DNA from: Methylobacterium sp. Leaf125
Lineage (GTDB): Bacteria > Pseudomonadota > Alphaproteobacteria > Rhizobiales > Beijerinckiaceae
DNA length: 34,571 bases
Direction: 5' to 3'
Assembly: GCF_001423085.1 (NCBI RefSeq)
Contig: NZ_LMNU01000049.1
Span: forward strand, 110,277-144,847
Shown here: positions 16,315 to 26,260 of the stretch, piece after piece
How positions within the stretch are numbered: the stretch's first letter is position 1
Layout: each line of letters opens with the position of its first letter
Made by a program: the position numbers and the translations under genes
The notes under the pieces: generated by a model
Told to the model about the DNA's origin: nothing
Seen by the model: the letters and a program-made list of their open reading frames with translations, nothing else
Database searches by the model: none

Positions 16315-16586
16315 CAGCCCTTGCGGTTTCTCGATGAACCGGACGGCCTCGCAGAAGGCCGCCGCGCCTGAGCGCGATACCGGGTTGCCCGCCTCGATGC
16401 GGAGACTACCCGACCTTGGCCGGCAGAGCACCGGCCGCTTGCTGTGCATTGCGTGAATCAAGGAGGGGTGCCGCAAAAAAGCGACACTCCTTTCGGGCTA
16501 AGTCCGGTGCGTTCGGTGACCTGAACCAGGCTCCGTTCCAGGGTGCCGACGATGCGGAAGCGGTCCATTTCCCGGCGCGGAGGCCG

Positions 16587-17237
16587 TCAGAACGCGAAGT
16601 CGACCGCGTCCGCGAAGGCGCCCAGGGGCGGGAGAGCGGCATCGAAGAGGGGGCGCGCACCGAAGGCGTCGCCGGCTCGGACGAACAGGGTCGCCTTCGC
16701 GGCCCGGTCCCGGCCGATCACGCAGACGAGGCGACCGCCATCCGCCAGCTGGTCCAGGATGGATTGCGGGCGCGTCTCCACCCGGCCGTTCACCAGGATC
16801 GCATCGTACGGTGCGCCCTGCGGGGCGCCGGCCTCGAGCGGTCCCTCGACGACCGTAAGGCGGTCGAGGCCGGTCAGGCGCTCGCGGGCCCCCGCCGCAA
16901 GGTCGGTGTCGGATTCGAGGGCGACAACTTCGGCGCCCAGACGGGCCAGGATCGCGGCGCCGTAGCCGTAGCCCGTGCCCAGATCGAGGGCGGCGTCGCC
17001 CGGCTGGATCGCCAGGGCCTGGATCATGCGAGCCAGGAGCATCGGCGCCGGCATGGCGCGGCCCGGCCGGCCGAGCCGCAGGGACTGGTCGATATACGCG
17101 AAGTCCTCACGGCCCGCCGGCACGAAGCGCTCGCGGGCGACCTCACCGAAAGCGTCGAGGACCGGGACGTCGTTCACGTCGAAGGTCCGCAACTGACAAT
17201 CGACCATGAGGCGTCGTGCCTGCGCGTAATCGAGCAT
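16587..17237 (-). CDS. Protein-L-isoaspartate O-methyltransferase-like protein (degraded substrate motif)
   Basis: A 216-residue SAM-dependent methyltransferase of the Pcm type, in the usual alphaproteobacterial position upstream of tolC. SAM motif I is LDLGTGYGYG at 84-93, followed by an acidic residue in VVALESD. The Pcm-like N-terminal half includes VNDVPVLDAFGEVARERFVP. Where true Pcm enzymes carry a T/S-I/V-S-Q-P motif with the isoaspartate-contacting serine just before motif I, this protein reads RAMPAPMLLARM at about 60-71. Ser and Gln are absent, so repair activity is doubtful and the enzyme may have another substrate. A GAGGGAAG precedes the ATG at 17235-17237. Confidence 0.8.
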   Translation of the reverse strand: MLDYAQARRLMVDCQLRTFDVNDVPVLDAFGEVARERFVPAGREDFAYIDQSLRLGRPGRAMPAPMLLARMIQALAIQPGDAALDLGTGYGYGAAILARLGAEVVALESDTDLAAGARERLTGLDRLTVVEGPLEAGAPQGAPYDAILVNGRVETRPQSILDQLADGGRLVCVIGRDRAAKATLFVRAGDAFGARPLFDAALPPLGAFADAVDFAF

Positions 17238-17555
17238 GGATGCCGTCTTCCCTCGACCCTGGGCCGGCGCCGGGCGCCGCTCTGTCCTTCCGGGCGGCCG
17301 GGCGGCCACGCCGAAGCTTGCGGGTTGTCGTGGATCGATGGCGAAAACGCAAGGTTCCCGGAGGCACCCCGCTGACAGGCAAGCGCAGGTCTCCCGGGCA
17401 TCGGTCCAGGCGACGGCTCTGGTCTTATCCAGCGCGCCCAGCGCGCCAACGACCCCAGCATGCCAACGACTTGGCGCGCCAACGACGTGGGGCACCGGTA
17501 CCGGCAGGATCTCGCTCACGAAATGGGGCGCCGGCCAAGCCGGCAATCAGAAAGT
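17238..17555. other. Spacer between the Pcm-like gene and tRNA-Cys
   Basis: This 318-base stretch has no supported gene. Its notable content is a short tandem repeat (17441-17489), with a 12-bp palindrome TTGGCGCGCCAA at 17471-17482. Confidence 0.6.
17441..17489. repeat. Three copies of a 16-17-bp repeat
   Basis: The core GCCAACGAC recurs at 17445, 17462 and 17478, so the units are 17 and 16 bases long; upstream, AGCGCGCC occurs twice more. It lies in the spacer before tRNA-Cys and has a period close to that of the array at 1986-2104, with a different sequence. Confidence 0.6.
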
Positions 17556-17629
17556 TGGAGGCCTCGGAGGGAATCGAACCCCCGTACAAGGATTTGCAGT
17601 CCTCTGCGTAACCACTCCGCCACGAGGCC
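17556..17629 (-). tRNA. tRNA-Cys (anticodon GCA)
   Basis: A 74-base cloverleaf on the minus strand. The acceptor stem is GGCCTCG pairing with CGAGGCC, with discriminator U and encoded CCA. The anticodon loop is CTGCAAA, and the T arm is GGGGGTTCGATTCCCTC. U at the discriminator position agrees with cysteine identity. Confidence 0.97.
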
Positions 17630-17904
17630 TCTGTCGCACCGCCCCGAGGGGCTCGTTCGGCGACCCCCGTCCGGGCGGCCGGCTCGGGGAGAGCGGTCTC
17701 TAGCAGAGCCCCATGCGAAAGGGCAACGGCCTTTGGGCGATCTCGGAAAAAAGGATGGAGGCGCGTGCTCCGCGTCTCGGACGCGCTCGACGGGCACGAT
17801 GCCTCCGCAGAGGCACCGGTCCAAAAAATGTGACGGAATCGTCAAATCACCGGCTCGGACACTCTTGCGTCTCGGCGAAGCGCTGTGTAGACCCCCGATC
17901 GCGG

Positions 17905-17980
17905 TCCCCGATAGCTCAGTTGGTAGAGCAAGCGACTGTTAATCGCTTTGTCGCAGGTTCGAGTCCTGCTCGGGGAGCCA
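17905..17980 (+). tRNA. tRNA-Asn (anticodon GUU)
   Basis: A 76-base cloverleaf: acceptor TCCCCGA / TCGGGGA, D arm GCTCAGTTGGTAGAGC, anticodon loop CTGTTAA, T arm GCAGGTTCGAGTCCTGC, and encoded GCCA end. It is divergent from tRNA-Cys across 275 bases that contain no supported gene. Confidence 0.97.
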
Positions 17981-18228
17981 CTCTTCTTTCAAGATCTCTC
18001 TGTGGTCTGCAAACCTTCATCGTTTGTGTAGATCTCGCTGGGCTCGGAATGAGCCGGCATGAGCGGTAGGGCCGGCCCATCGGTCCAGCGCCCAGTCCCA
18101 GGCGGCTTTGGTTTTTGAGCCCCGGCTAATCGCCCCTCCTGGTCCGAGATCGTGTGCCCCGCGATCGCCCGAAGTTCGCTTCGGGAGGCATTTCCTCCGG
18201 GTCGGCTGGCCGATGACCGGAATGAAGA
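17981..18228. other. Spacer between tRNA-Asn and the dedA terminator
   Basis: About 250 bases with no supported coding region. Although tRNA 3' ends are common integration sites, no integrase and no second copy of the tRNA end is present in the window. Confidence 0.5.
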
Positions 18229-18256
18229 AACCCGCCGACCTCGTGGGCGGCGGGTT
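18225..18256 (-). terminator. Rho-independent terminator after the DedA gene
   Basis: On the minus strand AACCCGCCG (18248-18256) pairs with CGGCGGGTT (18229-18237), a nine-base stem with a ten-base loop, followed by TCTTCATT. It lies about 30 bases beyond the stop codon. Confidence 0.7.
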
Positions 18257-18286
18257 CTGGCAGGGATCCCCGAACGAGGCGAGCGG

Positions 18287-18928
18287 TCAGGCCAGCGGCC
18301 CGGGAATGGCGCTCTCGGCCTCGGCGAGGAGCCGGCTCTCGTGCTTGCGCACGAACAGCCACAGAGCGAGGCCCCCGAAGACCACCACCGCGAGGAGCGC
18401 CAGGCCGACGGGGCCGGCGATGTGCTCGATCGAGCGACCGCAGTAATACGAGCCCAGGCCCATGATCGTTGCCCAGGCGATGCCGCCGAGGCCGTTGAAG
18501 ATCAGGAAGCGGCGCGCATCGAGCTTGTTCACGCCCGCGAGGACGGCCGCATAGGCGCGCAGCATCGCGGTGAAGCGACCGAAGAACACGATCTTTCCGC
18601 CATGCTCGCGAAAGAGGTACTGCCCGAGCTTGAGGCGGCCGTGATCCAGGGCGATCAGGTGGCCGTAGCGCAGCAGGAGCGGCATGCCCCAGCGGCGGCC
18701 GACCCAGTAACCGAGATTGTCGCCCAGGATCGCGGCGGCCGCGGCGGCCACGATGATCAGGCCGATGTTCAACTGGCCGGTGCTGCCGGCATAGACGGCC
18801 GACGAAATCAGGATCGTCTCGCCCGGTAGCGGGACGCCCGCGCTTTCCAGGGCGATGACGACGAAGACCGCGATGTAGCCGTAGCTGGCGATCAGGTCGG
18901 CGATGGGCAGGTTCGTGAGGAAGGACAT
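18287..18928 (-). CDS. DedA family membrane protein
   Basis: A 213-residue polytopic inner membrane protein of the DedA/VTT family. Conserved features are the N-terminal VFVVIALESAGVPLPGETIL, the LGDNLGYWVGRRWG segment, and FGRFTAMLRAYAAVLAGVNKL, corresponding to the family F/G-x-R-x3-R motif; four or more hydrophobic segments are seen. Family members are linked to membrane homeostasis, undecaprenyl-phosphate or phospholipid translocation, and resistance to cationic peptides or alkaline stress, but which role applies here cannot be read from sequence. The gene appears to stand alone, between the tRNA-Asn gene and a small hypothetical gene. Confidence 0.9.
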   Translation of the reverse strand: MSFLTNLPIADLIASYGYIAVFVVIALESAGVPLPGETILISSAVYAGSTGQLNIGLIIVAAAAAAILGDNLGYWVGRRWGMPLLLRYGHLIALDHGRLKLGQYLFREHGGKIVFFGRFTAMLRAYAAVLAGVNKLDARRFLIFNGLGGIAWATIMGLGSYYCGRSIEHIAGPVGLALLAVVVFGGLALWLFVRKHESRLLAEAESAIPGPLA

Positions 18929-19096
18929 CAGCGTTCCCGTGTCAGCACTTCCGCGACACAGAGCGGGCGAACATGGCGGGAACGGGGCTCGTCTGTGGCT
19001 GAGCCGTGCCGGGCGATGGGGGCGCCGCCGGTCCGCGGTGCCGCAACGCCCTGCTGCCGGGCCGTCGCCGGAAGCGGGGCGCTCTCTGTTCAGGGA

Positions 19097-19282
19097 TCAG
19101 CTGAAGGAGCCGAAGCCCTCGAAACTGTCGCTCTCGAACGTCGAGGCTGGCAGCGTATCGGGTGTGCGCTCCGAAGCGTCGTCGCCCGGGTGCTCCGGAC
19201 CTTGCAATCGGGAGGGGTGGATCTCGTCGGAGACGGTTGCGAGCGGCGCGGCAGAGCGATCGTGCTGCACGTCTTGGGTCAT
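19097..19282 (-). CDS. Small disordered hypothetical protein
   Basis: A 61-residue acidic, Ser/Pro/Asp-rich frame (MTQDVQHDRSAAPLATVSDE at the start, ending ESDSFEGFGSFS). It has no hydrophobic segment and no recognised domain. Its support is the TTAGGAGCCTGG immediately before the ATG, a strong ribosome binding site at good spacing. It could be a genus-specific small protein; function unknown. Confidence 0.45.
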   Translation of the reverse strand: MTQDVQHDRSAAPLATVSDEIHPSRLQGPEHPGDDASERTPDTLPASTFESDSFEGFGSFS

Positions 19283-19480
19283 CCAGGCTCCTAACAGGGC
19301 GTGCCCGTCTTACGGCACAGCTTGGGGTACCGGAACCGGATCGGCCCGATAACCCCGCGAGGCTTCGAGGAGGACAGGTCTGGCATGCGGTGACTGGGAG
19401 ACCTGCCGCTCCACAGTCATCGCGCCGGCGTCGGGATGTCGCCTGGTTGCGGAGGCCTGGGAGCCTCCGTCCCGGATTGG

Positions 19481-19681
19481 TCAGGCGTTCTTGCGTGGAC
19501 GATGGTCCGGATCGACCCCGCCTTCCGGCGTGGTTTCGTTGTCGACATCGCCCTCGACGGTGGAGTCCGCCGCGACATCGTTCGGGTCGTGCCCGGTCAT
19601 GCCCTTCGATTGGCCGATCCCCGGGTTACCCTTGAGGTCGGCGTCGCTCGGGACGTCGGTCTTCAGGTGCTTGTTGGACAT
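19481..19681 (-). CDS. Small hydrophilic hypothetical protein
   Basis: A 66-residue, highly charged, probably disordered protein beginning MSNKHLKTDVPSDADLKGNP and ending GGVDPDHRPRKNA, rich in Asp, Gly and Pro. It has a good GGGAG seven bases before the ATG. Short hydrophilic proteins of this style are common in Methylobacterium-like genomes, and stress-protein-like behaviour is conceivable, but no function is established. It is flanked by about 200-base spacers without other genes. Confidence 0.7.
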   Translation of the reverse strand: MSNKHLKTDVPSDADLKGNPGIGQSKGMTGHDPNDVAADSTVEGDVDNETTPEGGVDPDHRPRKNA

Positions 19682-19830
19682 GTCTGCTCCCGCCGATGTG
19701 GGCTTTATCGCGGGCGCTGAGAACCGCCCCGCGATACGCCTCGACCAACGGAACGGACCGGGCGCTGTTCCCGGTTGAGCGGGTGTGCAGGTTCGTCGCG
19801 CCCGGGGCCGGAGTCTTCGCGGCCGCGCAC

Positions 19831-19860
19831 GAAAATGGCCGGGGAATCGCTCCCCCGGCC
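19831..19860 (-). terminator. Rho-independent terminator of the liv operon
   Basis: On the minus strand GGCCGGGG pairs with CCCCGGCC (19853-19860 with 19837-19844) and is followed by ATTTTC. It starts about 26 bases beyond the stop of the binding-protein gene. Confidence 0.85.
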
Positions 19861-19886
19861 CCGATCGGCGACGGCGCGCGCGATGC

Positions 19887-21008
19887 CTATGGCTGCTCGT
19901 TGCCGGCGTAGTTGATCGAGCCGTCGGCGCCCTTCTTCCACATGTACATCACGTAGTCAGGGCGGGTGATGTCACCCTTCTTGTCGTAGGAGATGTCGCC
20001 GATCACCGTGTTGAAGGGCTTGCCCTCATGCATGTAGGCGGCGACCTTCTGGCCGTCGGTGGACTTCGTCGCCTTCATCGCGTCGGCGAGAATCTGCATG
20101 GCGGCGTAGGAGTAGAGGGTGTAGCCCTCGGGGTCGAAGTTCATCGCCTTGAAGGCGTCGACGGTTGCCTTCGACTTCGGGTTCTTGCGGGCATCCGGCG
20201 AGAACGTCATCAGGGTGCCGTCCGAGCCCGGGCCCGCCACTTGGGCGAACTCGCGATCGGCGATGCCATCGCCGCCCATCAGCGGCGCCTGCAGGCTCTG
20301 GTCGCGCATCTGGCGGATCAGCAGGCCAGCCTCGGTGTAGAGGCCGCCGAAATAGACCACGTCGACATTGGCCTGCTTCAGCTTCGAAACCAGGGCCGAG
20401 AAGTCCTTCTCGCCCGGGTTGATGCCCTCGAAGAGCACGTTGGTGGCGCCCTTGGCCTTCAGGGCCTTCAGCGTCTCGTCGGCCAGGCCCTTGCCGTAGG
20501 GGGTCTTGTCATGGACGAAGGCGATCTTCTTGCCCTTGAACTTGTCGGCGAGGTAGGCGCCCGCCACCGCGCCCTGCTGGTCGTCGCGGCCGCAGGTGCG
20601 GAAGGTGTTCCAGTTGCCGCGCTCGGTGTACTTGATCGCCGTGGAAGCCGGGCTGACCTCGACGATCCCGGCTTCCTGGAGCACGTCCGAGACCGGGATC
20701 GAGACGCCGGAATTGAAGGCGCCGATGACGGCCTTAACGCCCTCCGAGGCGAACTTGTTGGCCACCGACACGCCCTGCTTCGGGTCGGAGGCGTCGTCCC
20801 CCACGGTCATGACGAGCTTCTCGCCGTTGACGCCGCCCGCCTTGTTGATGTCCGCGATGGCCTGCTGCGCGCCGGTCTTGATCTGCGCGCCGAAGGCGGC
20901 GTTCGGGCCGGTGACCGGGACCACCACGCCGATCTTGATCTCGGCCTGGGCGGCCGTCGCCGCCAGCATCAGGCCAAGCGCGACGCCGGCCGACAACAAT
21001 GACTTCAT
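19887..21008 (-). CDS. livK: Branched-chain amino acid ABC transporter substrate-binding protein
   Basis: A 373-residue periplasmic type I binding protein (Leu/Ile/Val-binding family). A signal peptide is clear (MKSLLSAGVALGLMLAATAAQA, cleavage before EIKIG). The mature protein starts IKIGVVVPVTGPNAAFG and continues with ASDPKQGVSVANKF and the ligand-pocket region VIGAFNSGVSIPVSDV; GDISYDKKGDITRPDYVMY is typical of the C-terminus. Such proteins may bind branched-chain or other amino acids; exact specificity cannot be told. It is the last gene of the liv operon, 104 bases after the DUF6867 gene, a gap that could hold its own promoter for higher expression. Confidence 0.92.
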   Translation of the reverse strand: MKSLLSAGVALGLMLAATAAQAEIKIGVVVPVTGPNAAFGAQIKTGAQQAIADINKAGGVNGEKLVMTVGDDASDPKQGVSVANKFASEGVKAVIGAFNSGVSIPVSDVLQEAGIVEVSPASTAIKYTERGNWNTFRTCGRDDQQGAVAGAYLADKFKGKKIAFVHDKTPYGKGLADETLKALKAKGATNVLFEGINPGEKDFSALVSKLKQANVDVVYFGGLYTEAGLLIRQMRDQSLQAPLMGGDGIADREFAQVAGPGSDGTLMTFSPDARKNPKSKATVDAFKAMNFDPEGYTLYSYAAMQILADAMKATKSTDGQKVAAYMHEGKPFNTVIGDISYDKKGDITRPDYVMYMWKKGADGSINYAGNEQP

Positions 21009-21112
21009 GCCCGTTTCCCCTCTCGAAGCGCCGCGCCGGGCGGAACGTCCGGCGGTGGTGGCGCATGACACGCGAAGTGGCCCCCTGCGGGGGTGGTCCA
21101 AACGCCGCGCCG

Positions 21113-21478
21113 TCACGGCGTCGGCGCGCTCGTCCGGTCCCGCCAGCTCAGCGGTCCGGTGCGCTCGTAGAGCCAGGCATATTGCCGGGTCATCTGTCCG
21201 GTGCGGGTGTAGCGGTAGGCCACGGCCCCGATGGCGAGGGCGACGGCGGCGTCGATGCAGTAGGCGGGCAGCGACAGCAGCGCCTCCTCGAACAGCGCGT
21301 AGTGGAGGAAGCGCGTCACCGCCGCGATGAGGAGGAGCGCCAGCGCGCAGTGCCAGAACGGGCGCCAGCCGCGGGCGAGCCCGCTGCCGGTCATCCAGGC
21401 CGCACCGCCACCCATCGCCACGGTGATGAGGAGGAAGATCCCGAGGGTGCGCAGATCGAGGCTCAAACCGTCGGCCAT
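21113..21478 (-). CDS. DUF6867 family membrane protein in the liv operon
   Basis: A 121-residue protein with three predicted membrane segments (about residues 12-30, 41-60 and 70-92) and a charged C-terminus (TGQMTRQYAWLYERTGPLSW). It resembles the small membrane proteins (DUF6867) found between livF and the binding-protein gene in related bacteria; the family name is from memory. The ATG at 21476-21478 lies two bases after the livF stop, so translation is probably coupled. A role as an accessory subunit of the transporter is inferred only from position. Confidence 0.75.
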   Translation of the reverse strand: MADGLSLDLRTLGIFLLITVAMGGGAAWMTGSGLARGWRPFWHCALALLLIAAVTRFLHYALFEEALLSLPAYCIDAAVALAIGAVAYRYTRTGQMTRQYAWLYERTGPLSWRDRTSAPTP

Positions 21479-21480
21479 GC

Positions 21481-22274
21481 TCAGTGCGATCCCCCCTCGA
21501 GGTAGGCGGCCTTCACCTGCGGGTCGTCGAGGAGCGCCTGGCCGGTGCCGCTCATCGTGACCGCCCCCGTGACCATGACGTAGCCGCGATGCGCGAGCTT
21601 GAGGGCATGATAGGCGTTCTGCTCGACGATGAACACGGTCAGGCCCTCGCGGGCATTGAGCTCGCGCACGGCGGAGAAGATCTGCTTGACCACCAGCGGG
21701 GCCAGCCCGAGCGAGGGCTCGTCGAGCATGAGCAGGCGCGGCCGGCTCATCAGCGCGCGGGCGATGGCCAGCATCTGCTGCTCGCCCCCCGACATGGTGC
21801 CGCCGCGCTGGTCGATGCGCTCGCGCAGGCGCGGGAACAGGGTGCACATCCGCTCGAGGTCCTCGGCGAAATGCTTCCCCCCGTTGACGGCCGCGCCCAT
21901 CTGCAGGTTCTCGCGCACCGTCATGCGGGAGAAGATCCGCCGCCCCTCGGGTGACTGCGCCAGGTTGAGCCGGGCGATCTCGTGGGTCGGCAGCTTGGTG
22001 ATGTCCTGACCCGCGAAGGTGATGGTGCCCTCGCGCGCCTGGGGCTGGCCGAAGATCGTCATCATCAGGGTCGACTTGCCGGCCCCGTTGGCGCCGATGA
22101 GGGCGACGATCTCACCCTCGTGCACATCGACATCGACGCCCTTCAGGGCCTGGATGCTTCCGTAATAGGCCGAGACCCCACGCACGCTGAGGAGCGGTCC
22201 CTTGCCGGTCTGCATGTCCGCCTGCGCCATCCGGGCGCGGGTCTCGTCCACCAGCACGTTGATGCCCGCGACGC

Positions 22275-22278
<4 letters not shown>
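21481..22278 (-). CDS. livF: Branched-chain amino acid ABC transporter ATP-binding protein LivF
   Basis: A 265-residue ABC ATPase. Walker A is GANGAGKST at 62-70, the signature is TMSGGEQQMLAIARAL, and Walker B is LLMLDEPSLGLAP, which is LivF-like. It has an N-terminal extension of about 28 residues before LLSVRGVSAYYG. The start overlaps the livG stop by four bases (ATGA), a coupled junction. With LivG it forms the ATPase pair of the importer. Confidence 0.95.
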
Positions 22279-24574
<2,296 letters not shown>

Positions 24575-24576
24575 GG

Positions 24577-25494
24577 TCAGACCTTCTCGACTTCGGGGCG
24601 TCCGAGGATGCCGGATGGTTTGAAGATGAGCACCACGATGAGGATCAGGAACGCGGCCACGTCCTTGTACTCGATCGAGAAGTAGGCCGACCAGAAGGTC
24701 TCGATCAGGCCGATGATCAGGCCGCCGAGGACCGCGCCGGGCAGCGAGCCGATGCCGCCGAGGACCGCCGCCGTGAAGGCCTTCACGCCGGGCACGAACC
24801 CGTCCGAGAACGAGACCACGCCGTAATAGAGGAGGTAGAGGGTGCCGGCCACCGCCGCGAGCGCCGCGCCGAGCACGAAGGTCAGCGAGATCGTCCGGTC
24901 GACGTTGATGCCGAGCAAAGCCGCCATGCGCCGGTCCTGCTCGCAGGCCCTCTGGGCGCGCCCGAACGAGGTGCGCTGCACCAGGTACCAGAAGCCGGCG
25001 AGCAGCAGCGCCGTCGTCGTCATGATGATCGCCTGCTTGTAGGACAGGGTCACGGTGTACTGCTCGTTCTGGTAGAGCACGATGACGTCGCGGACGAGGG
25101 GCGGCACCGGCTTGTTGCGGGCGCCCTGCACCACCTGGACGAAGTTCGACAGGAAGATCGACACGCCGATGGCCGAGATCAGCGGCGCAAGGCGGAACGA
25201 GCCGCGCAGCGGCCGGTAGGCGACCCGCTCGATCGCCCAACCCCAGAGGGCCGTGAGGATCATGGCGAGCACCAGCACGATCAGGAACACCAGGGCGACC
25301 GAGGTCAGCCCGAGCCAGGACGTGAGGATGAGGAAGAAGATCAGGGCAATGAAAGATGAGAGCATGAACACGTCGCCATGGGCGAAGTTCACCATCCCGA
25401 TGATGCCGAAGACCATGGTGTAGCCCAGGGCAATCAACCCATAGATCGACCCGAGCGTCAGGCCGTTGATGAACTGCTGGGCGAAAAATTCCAT
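24577..25494 (-). CDS. livH: Branched-chain amino acid ABC transporter permease LivH
   Basis: A 305-residue permease, first gene of the operon. It has the family N-terminus (FINGLTLGSIYGLIALGYTM), then MVNFAHGDVFMLSSFI, the coupling segment RACEQDRRMAALLGINVDRT and GGIGSLPGAVLGGLIIGL. Start at the ATG 25492-25494. The region upstream (25495-25629) separates it from the lanmodulin-like gene and its terminator and should hold the operon promoter, although no clear hexamers were picked out. Confidence 0.95.
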   Translation of the reverse strand: MEFFAQQFINGLTLGSIYGLIALGYTMVFGIIGMVNFAHGDVFMLSSFIALIFFLILTSWLGLTSVALVFLIVLVLAMILTALWGWAIERVAYRPLRGSFRLAPLISAIGVSIFLSNFVQVVQGARNKPVPPLVRDVIVLYQNEQYTVTLSYKQAIIMTTTALLLAGFWYLVQRTSFGRAQRACEQDRRMAALLGINVDRTISLTFVLGAALAAVAGTLYLLYYGVVSFSDGFVPGVKAFTAAVLGGIGSLPGAVLGGLIIGLIETFWSAYFSIEYKDVAAFLILIVVLIFKPSGILGRPEVEKV

Positions 25495-25629
25495 GAACCG
25501 GCCTTCGTTTCGACGGCGCAGCCATCGGCAAACGCAGGGTGCGAATGGCATGCCAGCCTGGAATGTTCTGAACTCCCGCCTCCGGTCAATCCTTGCCGCA
25601 AATTCGAGCGTGAGCTTTCCCAGGCCCTG

Positions 25630-25664
25630 AAACGAGAAAGGCCCGGCGCTGGGAGCGCCGGGCC
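25630..25664 (-). terminator. Rho-independent terminator after the lanmodulin-like gene
   Basis: An 11-base perfect stem (GGCCCGGCGCT 25640-25650 with AGCGCCGGGCC 25654-25664) and three-base loop; on the minus strand it is followed by TTTCTCGTTTC. It isolates the gene from the liv operon. Confidence 0.8.
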
Positions 25665-25684
25665 GTTTCGGGACGCGGGTCGGG

Positions 25685-25707
25685 GGCCGGTGCCCGAGGC
25701 ACCGGCC
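25685..25707 (-). terminator. Second hairpin just after the lanmodulin-like gene
   Basis: A ten-base perfect stem (GGCCGGTGCC / GGCACCGGCC) with a CGA loop, five bases past the stop codon and upstream of the main terminator. This two-hairpin layout matches the one after rpsA. Confidence 0.5.
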
Positions 25708-25711
25708 GGCC

Positions 25712-26125
25712 TTACTTGAGAAGGGAGACCAGCGCCTTGCCGGCAGGGGTCTTCAGCTCCTTGGCGTCGAGGGTGCCGTCGTTGTCCGGATCGGCGGCCT
25801 TGAAGCGCGCCTCGACGAGGGCGAGGAACTCGGTCTTGTCGAGGGTGCCGTCCGAATCCGGGTCGGCGGCCTTGAGCGCCTTCTTGCTCACGCGGCCCTG
25901 GAGCTCCTTGGCGTCGACAGTGCCGTCCTTGTCGGATTCCAGCTTGTCGAAGAGGGCGCCGGCCACGGCCTGAGCCTCCTTGAGGTCGATGGTGCCATCG
26001 TTGTCGGTGTCGACCATCGAGATCACCTTCGACGCGCCCGGACCCTTGGCCGAGGCCGGGATCGCCAGGGGAAGCGCGAGGGCGGCGGCCCCCAGGACGA
26101 CGGCGAGACGGGACAGATTGGACAT
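25712..26125 (-). CDS. Lanmodulin-like periplasmic EF-hand protein
   Basis: A 137-residue secreted protein: signal peptide 1-26 (cleavage after PASA), then four EF-hand loops at 39-50, 63-74, 88-99 and 112-123, separated by 12, 13 and 12 residues. All four have Asp at loop position 9 and Glu at position 12. Loops 3 and 4 have Pro at position 2 (DPDSDGTLDKTE, DPDNDGTLDAKE). These are hallmarks of lanmodulin, the picomolar lanthanide-binding protein of Methylorubrum extorquens; the spacing and linkers (ALFDKL, ELQGRVS, PAGKALV) match it as I recall the sequence. Loop 1 has Thr and loop 2 Ser at position 2, and loop 2 starts with Glu, so affinity or metal choice may differ. A calcium-binding role is the alternative. 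GAGGAG precedes the ATG. Confidence 0.87.
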   Translation of the reverse strand: MSNLSRLAVVLGAAALALPLAIPASAKGPGASKVISMVDTDNDGTIDLKEAQAVAGALFDKLESDKDGTVDAKELQGRVSKKALKAADPDSDGTLDKTEFLALVEARFKAADPDNDGTLDAKELKTPAGKALVSLLK

Positions 26126-26260
26126 GCGGAAGTCTCCTCGAAAGGCAATCACGAAGGAGCGCCTAGCACGTCCCCAGACCGGCGCGGAAGATGTATTGCG
26201 CAGGGCAGTCTCGCGTTGCGTGCCCCTGGTCAGGTTGCGACATCGTGCCATTATCGGGGG

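Noticed and set aside
16455..16500. Imperfect hairpin with an A6 loop upstream of tolC read as a terminator
   Set aside because: The T/A run sits in the loop rather than after the stem, and the stem is mismatched.
17556..17980. Integration site at the tRNA genes
   Set aside because: Both tRNAs are intact, and no integrase, no repeated tRNA 3' end and no change of composition beside them were found.
21080..21094. CCCCC-TGC-GGGGG hairpin between the DUF6867 gene and livK as an attenuator
   Set aside because: The stem is only five bases and no T run follows; too weak to support.
24577..25531. In-frame extension of livM across the whole of livH
   Set aside because: The extension overlaps livH, which has full family conservation; the extra sequence is Arg/Pro/His-rich and LivM family sequence begins at the ATG at 24574.
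25712..26125. Generic calmodulin-like calcium protein
   Set aside because: Linkers of 12-13 residues between loops, Asp at loop position 9 and Pro at position 2 fit lanmodulin better; kept only as an alternative.
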